64,000 nucleotides of DNA, taken from assembly GCA_016711825.1 (NCBI GenBank), contig JADJSG010000003.1, positions 124,001 through 188,000 on the forward strand. The letters run 5' to 3'. The DNA comes from Bacteroidota bacterium (GTDB lineage Bacteria; Bacteroidota; Bacteroidia; Chitinophagales; Chitinophagaceae). This document shows positions 8,622-17,285 of the stretch, piece after piece (the first letter of the stretch is position 1; each line of letters starts with the position of its first letter). The translations under genes were made by a program, and so were the position numbers. The notes under the pieces are model-generated. The model ran no database searches, was not told the origin of the DNA, and was given only the letters and a program-made list of their open reading frames with translations.

Positions 8622-11600
8622 ATGAAAAAATACTTAGCATATGTTTTCTTGTTTGCCATGAGTTTTTTGTTTCAACAATCTACTGCACAAACATTTGGCA
8701 ACGAATGGATACAATATAACCAAACGTATTATAAATTTAAAATTCATGCTGATAGTTTATATCGTATACCCATATCTTCATTATTAGCTTTAGGCATGCC
8801 CAATAATGTATTAGGCGATAACCTTCAGCTTTTTAGGGATGGACAAGAAGTGCCCATATTTGTCAGCAACAATGCGGCTTTGAATGGTAACGATTATATT
8901 GAATTTTATGGCACAAAAGCCAATGGGAAAGTAGAAGAACCTTTGTATAAAAACCCAGCATGGCAACTCAATCCAAACCAAAATTCTGTGTCAGATACTG
9001 CTTTTTATTTTATCACTTTTAACAACGCAGTCAACAATAAACGATTTACCCAAATCAATAATAACCTGAATAATCCACCCTTAGCAGAAACTTATTTTTG
9101 GGATAAAATTCAAAAACAATACAGAGAATCTTTTAGTGGTGGACCTTCCTATATAGGACAGTTTAATAATCCGGTGCTTTATCAGTTCTCCTCACAATTT
9201 GAAAATGGGGAAGGGTTTAGTAAAAAGTTTACGACCAATAAAGATTCAGTAACCTTCACTTGCTTATTTCCCTATAAAGTAGCTGGAGGCCCTTTTGCAA
9301 CCTTTAATACCACAGTAGTGGGTAATTCTTATTTAATAGGTCACTGGATTAAAGTATATGCCAATGGCAATGAAATTGCGAATGAAACCTATGATGCTTT
9401 TGATTTTAAGCGAATGACCAATTCATTTCCGATGACGTATTTAACCGCTCAAAATAAAATAACCTTTCGCTATACACCCTTAAATACAAACGCCACCTAT
9501 CCTGACAGATATGGAATCTCTTCTCTGGAATTTAGATATCCCCGTCTTTTTAATTTTAATAATGTATCCTCATTTTATTTTGAATTAAACCCTAAACCTT
9601 CAGATTATTATTTAGAAATTACCAATTTTAATACTGGCAATGTAGCGCCTCGTTTGTATGATTTTAGCACCAATACCTACCTAATCGGTGATATCTCTAT
9701 TTCAGGGAAGGTTAGGTTTTTAATACCTGCTTCAAATGTCATAAAATCATTATTACTCCAAAGTAATGCAGCAGCAAACTATAGTGCGGTTAATGCATTG
9801 CAGGCCGTAACTTTTAAAAATTATACCAATACCAGCAATCAGGGCGATTACATCATTGTCAGTCATAAAGCCTATATGGATGATGGTACCGGACATAATT
9901 ATTTAGATGATTATAAAACATATAGAAGTTCAGCCAAAGGCGGCAATTACCAGGCTATTGTAGCTGATGTGCAGGATGTATATAATGAATTTGGGTATGG
10001 CTACAACATGAGTACTTTAGCCATTAAAAACTTTTTAAAGTATGCTGCTAAAAGTCCCAATTGGAGTTTTTCGCCAAAACATGTTTTTATGGTAGGTAAG
10101 GGCATCAGTTATGCTTTTTATCCAACTTATTTTGCAACGCCTTATGCCACTTTTCCATTTCATGCCATTCCTTCATTCGGTGACCCTTGTTCAGATGTGT
10201 TGATGACTGATTTTGACATCAACAATCGTCCTCAAATTTCAATAGGCCGTATACCGGTCATGAATGGACTAGAAATAAGAGATTATTTACAAAAGATAAA
10301 AGACCACGAAGACCAGGTCTTTAATTTAAGTAATCAAGTGAGTGATTCTACTTTGTGGAAAAAACGAGTTCTTCATTTAGCAGGTACAAAAGATGCAGCC
10401 GAACAAGCTTCTATCGTTAACGCCTTAAACTCACAAGCAAATATCATTACAAAACCCTTATTTGGTGGCAATGTTACCTTGTTGAAAAAAGGAACAACAA
10501 CAGATGTTGAAACAGCGAATAGTAAATTGCTTGATAATCTATTTAATACCGGAGTTTCTTTGATACAGTTTTTTGGTCATTCATCTTCTTCCACCATGGA
10601 TTATAACCTTGACTTCCCCAATAACTATAAAAATTATAAAAAATACCCCGTCTTTATAGCCAATGGTTGCAGTGCTGGCGATATGTTTATTTTGCAGGGT
10701 AAACGATCATTGGGTGAAGAATTTGTATTTGCTCCTAACGGAGCATCAATTGCATTCATCGCAAGTGACAATACAGGGTATACAAATTATTTGTCCATAT
10801 ACACAGACTCCTTGTATTATCGATTTGCCAATAGCAAATATGGAGCTACATTGGGCGAACAAATACAAAACAATGTAAACTCCATGATGGGGGTGCCTTC
10901 TTTAGCCTCAAATGGTGGATTTAGAACACATACAGAGCAAATTGGCTTGAATGGAGATCCTGCTACCATGATGTTTAACTTTCCAAAACCTGATTATGCA
11001 GTAGAAGACAAAGGGGTTAATTTTAAACAACTCAATTTAACGACTTCCTTAGATTCTTTAGATGTTGAAATACTTGTACATAATTTGGGAAGATATCAAT
11101 ACGATACTGTTGAGCTCACGATAACACGAACACTCCCCAACAATGTAACAGAAGTTGTACTCAACAAAAGTTATGTGGGTATCGCAAATACAGATACGGT
11201 GAATATAAAAATACCTACCTATGGCGATTTGGCTTTAGGGGGCAACTCATTGGAAGTAACCATTGATAATGCTGGGATTATAGATGAAATTTCAGAAATG
11301 AATAATTCTGTCAAAAGAAACTTTACCATTTATAACGATGATTTAGTGCCTGTATATCCTTACAATTTATCCATTGTAAATACACAGGGGGTTACCCTGA
11401 AAGGTTCTACACTAAATGCTTTTGCAGAAAATAAAAAGTATGTTATACAAATAGATACTACCAAACAATTTAACAGTCCCTTATTATTGACTACCAATAT
11501 TGAAAATATAGGTGGAGTTATCAAATGGCAGCCCAATATGACCATGCGTGATAGTACCGTTTATTATTGGCGTACGGCGATGGATACCTTATATGGAAAT

Positions 11601-13760
11601 CATTTTCATCGATGGAGTAACAGCTCCTTTATTTTTATCAATCAAGGTTTAGCAGGTTGGAATCAATCTCATCATGGACAATTTTTAGAAGATGATTTCA
11701 ATGGTATTTATTTAGATTCAGCTTCACGGCTTATTAAGTTTGTAGATTTAAATAAAAAATTACAAGTTCAAACCGTTTGTTTAAGAGGTCCGTCTCCATA
11801 TGATTATTTTTATGCTGAATATTTAGTAAAAGTAAATGGCAGCAATTTGCTTGTATCTGGATGTATTGTACTTGGTAATCCGGTGGCAAACCTGCAATTT
11901 GTAGTGATTGATAGCATAACAGGACAACCATGGATAAATAAGAAAAACCAAGCAACTGGAAGGGGGCAATTTGGCAGTATACCTCCATGTAGATATCAAC
12001 CCAATGGCATAGAATACGAAGATCCGTTTTTCGAATTTGAAGTAGCCACTTTAGCCAATAGAAATACCGTGATGGCATTTTTTGATTCAATTCCGGATGG
12101 TAATTATGTATTGATGCGTAACAGGGTTTGTATAGGAGGTGCTTGTGGAGTAAAGAATACTAAATTTATCAATTTATGGAAGGCAGATACATTGGTGAAT
12201 GGAAGTAATGTGTCGCTGTATCATAAAATCAAAGATATTGGTTTTACCCAAATTGATTCATTTACAAAAAATAGACCTTTCTCATTTTTTATGAAAAAAG
12301 GATTTCCAAATACCATCGTGCAACATGTAGGTATAGATAGTACCATCAAACTCATTGCTGAATACGATTTTAAATCAACGGTGTTTGAAGGCAAGTTAAC
12401 GACTGATAAAATCGGACCTGCCAAAAACTGGAATCAATTGTTCAAAAAGGGAGCCACACTGGATGCAACAGCAGGAGATACCGTATCGTTAGATTTGATT
12501 GGAATCGATCAAAACAATATTGAAAACTTACTTACAACGGTAACAGGCGATACAAACTTATCTTTTATAGATGCCAGTCAATACCCTTATTTACGGGTAA
12601 GGCTACATACCAAAGACAATGTACATGCTACTGCTGAGCAACTCAAATACATTCGTATTCATTATCAGCCTGTGCCTGAAGCTGCATTGAATGCAAATCG
12701 ATATTTTACCTTTTCCGATACCATTGGTCAAGGTCAAAAACAACGGATATCGTTGGCTGTAGAAAATCTAACTGAAATACCGATGGATAGTATGTTGGTC
12801 AAATTTGATGTGATTGATAAAAATAAAAATAAAACCACTATTGCTACTAAGCGATTTAAACCACTTCCGATACTTGATACCATTCATGTAGACCTAGATT
12901 TTAATACCAACAATTTTTCAGGTGACAATATTTTGGTTGTAGAAGCAAATCCAGCCAATGATCAATTAGAACAATTTCATCCCAATAATATTGGCTTTAA
13001 ATCGTTTTATGTGGTACCCGATAATAAAAATCCAGTGATAGATGTCACCTTTGATGGCGTACATATTTTTGATGAAGATATCGTATCGGCAAAACCGTTT
13101 ATTAATATCACTTTAAAAGATGAAAATAAATACCTCGCTTTAGATGACACATCCCTTGTATCGGTATTTTTAAAGTACCCACTTGAAAACCAGAACATTG
13201 AGCATTATATTCCTTTTGATGGTAATATTTTGAAGTTTGTTCCTGCTACTACTACTGAATCAGGTAAAAACAATAAAGCTACGGTAGAATTTAGACCCCA
13301 TTTTACAGAAGATGGCAATGATTATGTACTCACTGTAAGGGCAAAAGATAAATCGGGCAATACATCGAGTAATAATGCTTACAAAGTAAGATTTGAAGTA
13401 GTGAATAAACCAATGATATCATCAGTTATCAATTATCCGAATCCATTTACAACATCAACCCAATTTATTTTTACCATCACAGGATCGCAAATTCCTTCGA
13501 ATTTGAAAATCCAGATTTTATCACCTACAGGTAAAGTAGTTCGGGAAATCGTAAAATCAGAATTAGGGAATCTTCATATTGGCAGAAACATAACCGAATT
13601 TAAATGGAAGGGTGATGATCAATTTGGACAACCTCTTGGAAATGGTGTTTATTTGTATCGATTTATTACAAACCTCAATGGCAATAAAATGGATCATTAC
13701 AATACCGGGGCAGACAAATGGATTGATAAAGGCTTTGGCAAATTGTATATAATGCGATAA
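8622..13760 (+). CDS. T9SS sortase of the PorU2 type (C25 family peptidase)
   Basis: This 1,712-residue secreted protein has a signal peptide (residues 1-22) and a long N-terminal beta-rich region. Its C25 (gingipain-type) cysteine peptidase domain spans about residues 405-780. The catalytic pair is visible as His653 in FFGHSSSSTMDYN and Cys683 in IANGCSAGDMF. Long Ig-like regions follow, including a CARDB-like segment around residue 810, and the end has FlgD-like features (NYPNPF, VREIVKSELG, GVYLYRF). PorU cleaves the sorting domain of T9SS cargo and joins the cargo to a lipopolysaccharide anchor. The much greater length than PorU of Porphyromonas, and the PorV-like neighbour, fit the long PorU2 form known in Chitinophagaceae. 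Start ATG at 8622, three bases after the porV stop. Confidence 0.82.
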   Translation: MKKYLAYVFLFAMSFLFQQSTAQTFGNEWIQYNQTYYKFKIHADSLYRIPISSLLALGMPNNVLGDNLQLFRDGQEVPIFVSNNAALNGNDYIEFYGTKANGKVEEPLYKNPAWQLNPNQNSVSDTAFYFITFNNAVNNKRFTQINNNLNNPPLAETYFWDKIQKQYRESFSGGPSYIGQFNNPVLYQFSSQFENGEGFSKKFTTNKDSVTFTCLFPYKVAGGPFATFNTTVVGNSYLIGHWIKVYANGNEIANETYDAFDFKRMTNSFPMTYLTAQNKITFRYTPLNTNATYPDRYGISSLEFRYPRLFNFNNVSSFYFELNPKPSDYYLEITNFNTGNVAPRLYDFSTNTYLIGDISISGKVRFLIPASNVIKSLLLQSNAAANYSAVNALQAVTFKNYTNTSNQGDYIIVSHKAYMDDGTGHNYLDDYKTYRSSAKGGNYQAIVADVQDVYNEFGYGYNMSTLAIKNFLKYAAKSPNWSFSPKHVFMVGKGISYAFYPTYFATPYATFPFHAIPSFGDPCSDVLMTDFDINNRPQISIGRIPVMNGLEIRDYLQKIKDHEDQVFNLSNQVSDSTLWKKRVLHLAGTKDAAEQASIVNALNSQANIITKPLFGGNVTLLKKGTTTDVETANSKLLDNLFNTGVSLIQFFGHSSSSTMDYNLDFPNNYKNYKKYPVFIANGCSAGDMFILQGKRSLGEEFVFAPNGASIAFIASDNTGYTNYLSIYTDSLYYRFANSKYGATLGEQIQNNVNSMMGVPSLASNGGFRTHTEQIGLNGDPATMMFNFPKPDYAVEDKGVNFKQLNLTTSLDSLDVEILVHNLGRYQYDTVELTITRTLPNNVTEVVLNKSYVGIANTDTVNIKIPTYGDLALGGNSLEVTIDNAGIIDEISEMNNSVKRNFTIYNDDLVPVYPYNLSIVNTQGVTLKGSTLNAFAENKKYVIQIDTTKQFNSPLLLTTNIENIGGVIKWQPNMTMRDSTVYYWRTAMDTLYGNHFHRWSNSSFIFINQGLAGWNQSHHGQFLEDDFNGIYLDSASRLIKFVDLNKKLQVQTVCLRGPSPYDYFYAEYLVKVNGSNLLVSGCIVLGNPVANLQFVVIDSITGQPWINKKNQATGRGQFGSIPPCRYQPNGIEYEDPFFEFEVATLANRNTVMAFFDSIPDGNYVLMRNRVCIGGACGVKNTKFINLWKADTLVNGSNVSLYHKIKDIGFTQIDSFTKNRPFSFFMKKGFPNTIVQHVGIDSTIKLIAEYDFKSTVFEGKLTTDKIGPAKNWNQLFKKGATLDATAGDTVSLDLIGIDQNNIENLLTTVTGDTNLSFIDASQYPYLRVRLHTKDNVHATAEQLKYIRIHYQPVPEAALNANRYFTFSDTIGQGQKQRISLAVENLTEIPMDSMLVKFDVIDKNKNKTTIATKRFKPLPILDTIHVDLDFNTNNFSGDNILVVEANPANDQLEQFHPNNIGFKSFYVVPDNKNPVIDVTFDGVHIFDEDIVSAKPFINITLKDENKYLALDDTSLVSVFLKYPLENQNIEHYIPFDGNILKFVPATTTESGKNNKATVEFRPHFTEDGNDYVLTVRAKDKSGNTSSNNAYKVRFEVVNKPMISSVINYPNPFTTSTQFIFTITGSQIPSNLKIQILSPTGKVVREIVKSELGNLHIGRNITEFKWKGDDQFGQPLGNGVYLYRFITNLNGNKMDHYNTGADKWIDKGFGKLYIMR

Positions 13761-13764
13761 GCCA

Positions 13765-14676
13765 TTACTGTTTCCACTTTTTATACCATTTCATCAAAAT
13801 GGAATCAATTTTCGCCAGGGTTATATAATGCGTTTCAGAAGGATTGAAATTGCGAAAAAATCGATTCACTCCAGGTATCATACTCCCTTCAAAGTCAAAT
13901 TTCTTTTTACCCATTACGGCCGCTTTTTCGATGGCGGTATGCATAAGATAACTCATAGCACCACTGCCATAAAACGTAGCATCAGTGCCACCAGCAAGGT
14001 AATAAGCGCAAGTGTCATCATAAGCCATCAATAAGGCTGCATGTACTTGATTGGCGTCATCAATGGCGAATAGTAATTTGCCCACATCATTCGTTTTACA
14101 GCATGTCCATACTTTTTCAAAAGCATGTAAAGGTGTCATGGCTTTTTTTTGCTGTTTCAAAAAAGTCATTTCATGTAATGTATAAAATAAATGAATATCA
14201 TCCCGTTCTTCAATCCGAATATTTTTAGCAGCCTTTTTAATCTGTCTTTTCAATGCAGGCTTGTAGTTTTGGATGGTATTGGGCATCGAAGTGATATCGA
14301 GGATATTCGTCAACTTCGGAATGACATTAAACTCGTGAAAATTGAGGCTGCTACCTATGTCAGGATGTAAATCAATTTCGCATTCATGAAATGGGGGTAT
14401 TTGGCTAAGAACTGTATTGACTAAAGATTGCTTTTCGGTATTGGATAGGGCTGGGTTTGAAAATAAAAATCCACTATAAGGCGTGAGGAAATTATTTCTG
14501 ATAATTTTAAATTGTAATTTAACCTCCATACTGTATACAAAATATACAATATGCTTGTGCTTTTTTGCTTCAATGACTTCCCATTGCGTAGTAAAAATAG
14601 TTAACCAATAGGGTTTGAAAAACAATGGCACTGGATGTTTTGCACAATAGGCGATATAGTTTTCTTTGGCTGTCAA
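13765..14676 (-). CDS. FemAB/GNAT-type acyltransferase
   Basis: This cytosolic protein of 303 residues has two GNAT-like halves, as in FemAB and BioF2-type acetyltransferase proteins. The second half holds the recognisable part: KPALKRQIKKAAKNIRI (about residue 135), MTFLKQQKKAMT, LLFAIDDANQVHAALLMAYDD, YYLAGGTDATFYGSGAMSYLMHTAI and KKFDFEGSMIPGVNRFFRNF. Family members transfer aminoacyl groups to peptidoglycan precursors or acyl groups to other amines; the substrate here is unknown. Its start is a TTG at 14676 that overlaps the stop of the upstream FtsX permease gene (TTGA overlap), so the two are translationally coupled. It converges with the PorU2 gene, leaving only four bases between their stops. 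Confidence 0.8.
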   Translation of the reverse strand: MTAKENYIAYCAKHPVPLFFKPYWLTIFTTQWEVIEAKKHKHIVYFVYSMEVKLQFKIIRNNFLTPYSGFLFSNPALSNTEKQSLVNTVLSQIPPFHECEIDLHPDIGSSLNFHEFNVIPKLTNILDITSMPNTIQNYKPALKRQIKKAAKNIRIEERDDIHLFYTLHEMTFLKQQKKAMTPLHAFEKVWTCCKTNDVGKLLFAIDDANQVHAALLMAYDDTCAYYLAGGTDATFYGSGAMSYLMHTAIEKAAVMGKKKFDFEGSMIPGVNRFFRNFNPSETHYITLAKIDSILMKWYKKWKQ

Positions 14677-15908
14677 TTAAATTTTAAGGCTTTAGTCGGT
14701 GAAATGTTTCGAATTATATACATTGGAATCAATAAAAGTGACAAACAAACGAGTATCGTACCAATCAATATTTTCATTACCATCAAAGGGTCTATATAAA
14801 TGGGAACTGTATCAATATAGTAAGTATTTTCATCTAAGGATATAAACCCAAATTTGCTTTGCAACAGACTCAATCCAAGTCCCACAACGGTGCCAATACC
14901 AACCCCAATGCTGGTGATATAAAAACTAGTGATTAAAAAAACATTTCGGATGCTTTGGTTTATCATTCCCAACGATTTTAAAATACCAATCATTTGGGTG
15001 CGCTCCATAATCAATATCAGTAGGGCGGTGATCATATTGATGACTGCAATAATCAGCATGATGATAATGATAATTCTTTCGTTCATTTTCATCATATCTA
15101 ACCATGAAAAGATGGTTGAAAAACGTTTTTCAATGGTGTATGTTTGTAATGGAGGTTCAAGATATTGGTCAAAAATAGTTTGCGCGATTTCTTCACTTTT
15201 TTGGTTATGATGCAAGTATATTTCATACCCCTGAATACTCTGTATACTGTCATTATTGATATGATTGATGAGTTGTATATCACATAAGGCAACATGATTG
15301 TCATAATCTTCCAGGCCTGTTTTATAAATACCTACTATACTTACTTTACGAGCTCTGGGGAGGGATTCGTTTTTATTGATAAAATACAAAATGACTTGGT
15401 CCTGCAATTTTAATTGTAGTTTTTCTGCAATGGATTTTGATACTACAATTTCTTCGCTATACTTCTGGGGTGAGAAATTGATTTTACGACCAGACGTTAA
15501 ATATTCTTTTGATAACAATTGACTATTTGCATTATCCAGTCCTTTCAATAATATTCCTTCCATATCTTGTTTTGTTTTTAACAAACAGGATTGCATGCTA
15601 TAGGTATGTATGCTTTTTATGTCTTGCATGGCATACAAGTTTTTGATCAGTTGACTATCAATAGTTATTTTTTCATCATTTAAAATATGATTGGGGTCTT
15701 GTAAAAAATTGGTGATATGTATCTGTCCCCAGCAATTATAAAATTTATTACTTATTACTTTTTGATAACCTTTTGTAATTGCAGTACTTATGATCATAAC
15801 GCTAGTACTAAGGGCTATGGCTATGATTGCAATTTTAATGATAAAGGAAGAAAATGATTTTTTTTGATTAAAAGCAATCTTATTGGCTATGAAATAGGAA
15901 ATATTCAT
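14673..15908 (-). CDS. FtsX/LolC-E-like ABC transporter permease
   Basis: This 411-residue integral membrane protein has the classic layout of the LolC/E and MacB permease group. One transmembrane helix lies near the N-terminus (about residues 22-48), followed by a large periplasmic domain. Three more helices make up the C-terminal FtsX domain (about residues 280-400), with ERTQMIGILKSLGM in the usual coupling-helix position. No ATPase gene is adjacent. LolC/E proteins in other bacteria extract lipoproteins from the inner membrane for transport to the outer membrane, and this may be the single-gene Bacteroidota version. The downstream GNAT gene overlaps it by four bases. Confidence 0.85.
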   Translation of the reverse strand: MNISYFIANKIAFNQKKSFSSFIIKIAIIAIALSTSVMIISTAITKGYQKVISNKFYNCWGQIHITNFLQDPNHILNDEKITIDSQLIKNLYAMQDIKSIHTYSMQSCLLKTKQDMEGILLKGLDNANSQLLSKEYLTSGRKINFSPQKYSEEIVVSKSIAEKLQLKLQDQVILYFINKNESLPRARKVSIVGIYKTGLEDYDNHVALCDIQLINHINNDSIQSIQGYEIYLHHNQKSEEIAQTIFDQYLEPPLQTYTIEKRFSTIFSWLDMMKMNERIIIIIMLIIAVINMITALLILIMERTQMIGILKSLGMINQSIRNVFLITSFYITSIGVGIGTVVGLGLSLLQSKFGFISLDENTYYIDTVPIYIDPLMVMKILIGTILVCLSLLLIPMYIIRNISPTKALKFN

Positions 15909-16061
15909 GGAAGTAGGTAAAAGTAATATTTTTTTATTTCAAAATTAATTATAATTTTTTTGATGGAAAGCCTATATTCATTGAGTAAAAACGGAACAAT
16001 CCGCTATTTATTCAAACATTTCAGTGCAGATATTTATTTAGGCAATTAAAATAGCTTGTAT

Positions 16062-16094
16062 AAAAAAACCGTATACTAAAAGCATACGGTTTTA
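16062..16094 (-). terminator. Intrinsic terminator after the DUF1573 gene
   Basis: A 10-bp perfect stem (16065-16074 with 16084-16093) and a 9-base loop are followed on the minus strand by a run of U residues (the A run at 16062-16068). It lies 21 bases past the stop of the leftward DUF1573 gene, as expected for its terminator. Confidence 0.75.
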
Positions 16095-16114
16095 AAATAT
16101 TGAGCTTGACTATT

Positions 16115-16567
16115 TTAATGCTTATTGGCTGTTTGCACAGATGGATTCAATTTAATGGATTTATCTGTATTATTAGCAGCAATCACATTCCCTTTGATAA
16201 AAATCTCATATCTTTCTTTATCGCTTTTGGCATTTGAACGGATATAAACAGATTTATTAAAAGAACCGACTCTATCTTTTGTATTGTATTTTACTTTGAT
16301 GGTTCCTTTTTGACCTGGCATGATGGGTTCTTTTGTCCAGTCAGGGGTTGTACATCCACATGATGCAGAGCATTGTTGAATGATTAAAGGTTCTTTTCCA
16401 ACGTTAGTAAATACAAAATCTATTTGTGCTTCGGGACCTTCTGCGATGTTTCCAAATTCGTGGGTTTCTTCCACAAATTTAAATACAGCTGCATTAGGAT
16501 TGTTATTTTGTGCTTTTGCAAAAAAAACAACACTCATTAAAGCCAGTAAAATCGATAATTTTTTCAT
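16115..16567 (-). CDS. DUF1573 domain secreted protein (paralog 1)
   Basis: This 150-residue exported protein has a signal peptide (residues 1-19, ending FAKAQ) and one DUF1573 domain. The domain shows HEFGNIAEGPEAQIDFVFTN, VGKEPLIIQQCSASCGCTTP with the conserved SCGCTTP, and PGQKGTIKVKYNTKDRVGSF. It is an Ig-like fold related to MSP/ASPM-type modules, common in Bacteroidota and of unknown function. A close paralog sits 39 bases upstream on the same strand (16607-17101) and shares the GKEP, ASCGCTTP, W(T/S)KEPI and PG(Q/K) motifs, so this is a tandem duplication. An intrinsic terminator follows it. Confidence 0.9.
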   Translation of the reverse strand: MKKLSILLALMSVVFFAKAQNNNPNAAVFKFVEETHEFGNIAEGPEAQIDFVFTNVGKEPLIIQQCSASCGCTTPDWTKEPIMPGQKGTIKVKYNTKDRVGSFNKSVYIRSNAKSDKERYEIFIKGNVIAANNTDKSIKLNPSVQTANKH

Positions 16568-16606
16568 AATAATCAGTAGGGTTAGATAAATAAGAAATTA
16601 AAATAA

Positions 16607-17101
16607 TTAGTGTTTCATCATGCTGTTATCGTTCTGTGGAACAGAAGCATCAGGTGCTTTTTCAACCATACCTGAAATTTTCAAGATTTTAGTTCCAACG
16701 TTTGAATTAACAGTAATTGTTTTTGTAAAGTTACCTGGACGGCCTTGTGTATTGTAAGTAGCAGTAATCTTAGATGATTTACCAGGTAAGATTGGTTCTT
16801 TTGACCAGTTAGGTGTAGTACATCCACAGCTAGCTTGTACAGTACTTAAAACGATAGGTTCTTTACCAATGTTTTTAAAATCGAAATCAAAACTTACAGC
16901 TGGACCTTCAGGAATGGTGTTGAAGTTGTGCTCTTCAGTAGTGAATTTCATGTGAGCATCTGGATTTTGATCTGCTGTAGGCGCTGTTTGTTGCGCTGTA
17001 GAAGTTCCTGTTGCTGTAGATGTTGGAGTAGCTTTTGATTGTGCATTGGTTGCAGTGGCAAAAAGCGCTAATGTGCTTAGTAATAAAATTGATTTTTTCA
17101 T
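16607..17101 (-). CDS. DUF1573 domain secreted protein (paralog 2)
   Basis: This 164-residue exported protein has a signal peptide (residues 1-20), then a Thr/Ala/Ser-rich linker (about residues 22-48), then one DUF1573 domain. The domain carries EEHNFNTIPEGPAVSFDFDF, VQASCGCTTPNWSKEPI and SKITATYNTQGRPGNF. It is a paralog of the gene 39 bases downstream, differing mainly in having the low-complexity linker. The two probably form one transcript ending at the hairpin at 16062-16094. On the minus strand, a TACTTTTG box at 17129-17136 could be its -7 element. The function of the family is unknown. Confidence 0.9.
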   Translation of the reverse strand: MKKSILLLSTLALFATATNAQSKATPTSTATGTSTAQQTAPTADQNPDAHMKFTTEEHNFNTIPEGPAVSFDFDFKNIGKEPIVLSTVQASCGCTTPNWSKEPILPGKSSKITATYNTQGRPGNFTKTITVNSNVGTKILKISGMVEKAPDASVPQNDNSMMKH

Positions 17102-17223
17102 GTTATATATTTTTTTTAAATGTTATACCAAAAGTAATTTGATTTTTTTTCATATGGTCATTTTCATCGTTAAGTGGCAGTTAACTTAACACACTTTAAC
17201 AACAGTTTTTAAATTATAAATAA

Positions 17224-17256
17224 TTTGTGAATAGAATTTTTTGATTTGTATTTTTG
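17224..17256 (+). promoter_or_regulatory. Bacteroidota-type promoter for the E1 gene
   Basis: TTTG at 17224-17227 and TATTTTTG at 17249-17256, 21 bases apart, fit the Bacteroidota sigma-A pattern. They lie 29 bases before the ATG of the 2-oxoacid dehydrogenase gene, so the leader would be about 20 bases. Confidence 0.55.
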
Positions 17257-17285
17257 TCCTTTACTTAGCAAAATAAATAAATACT

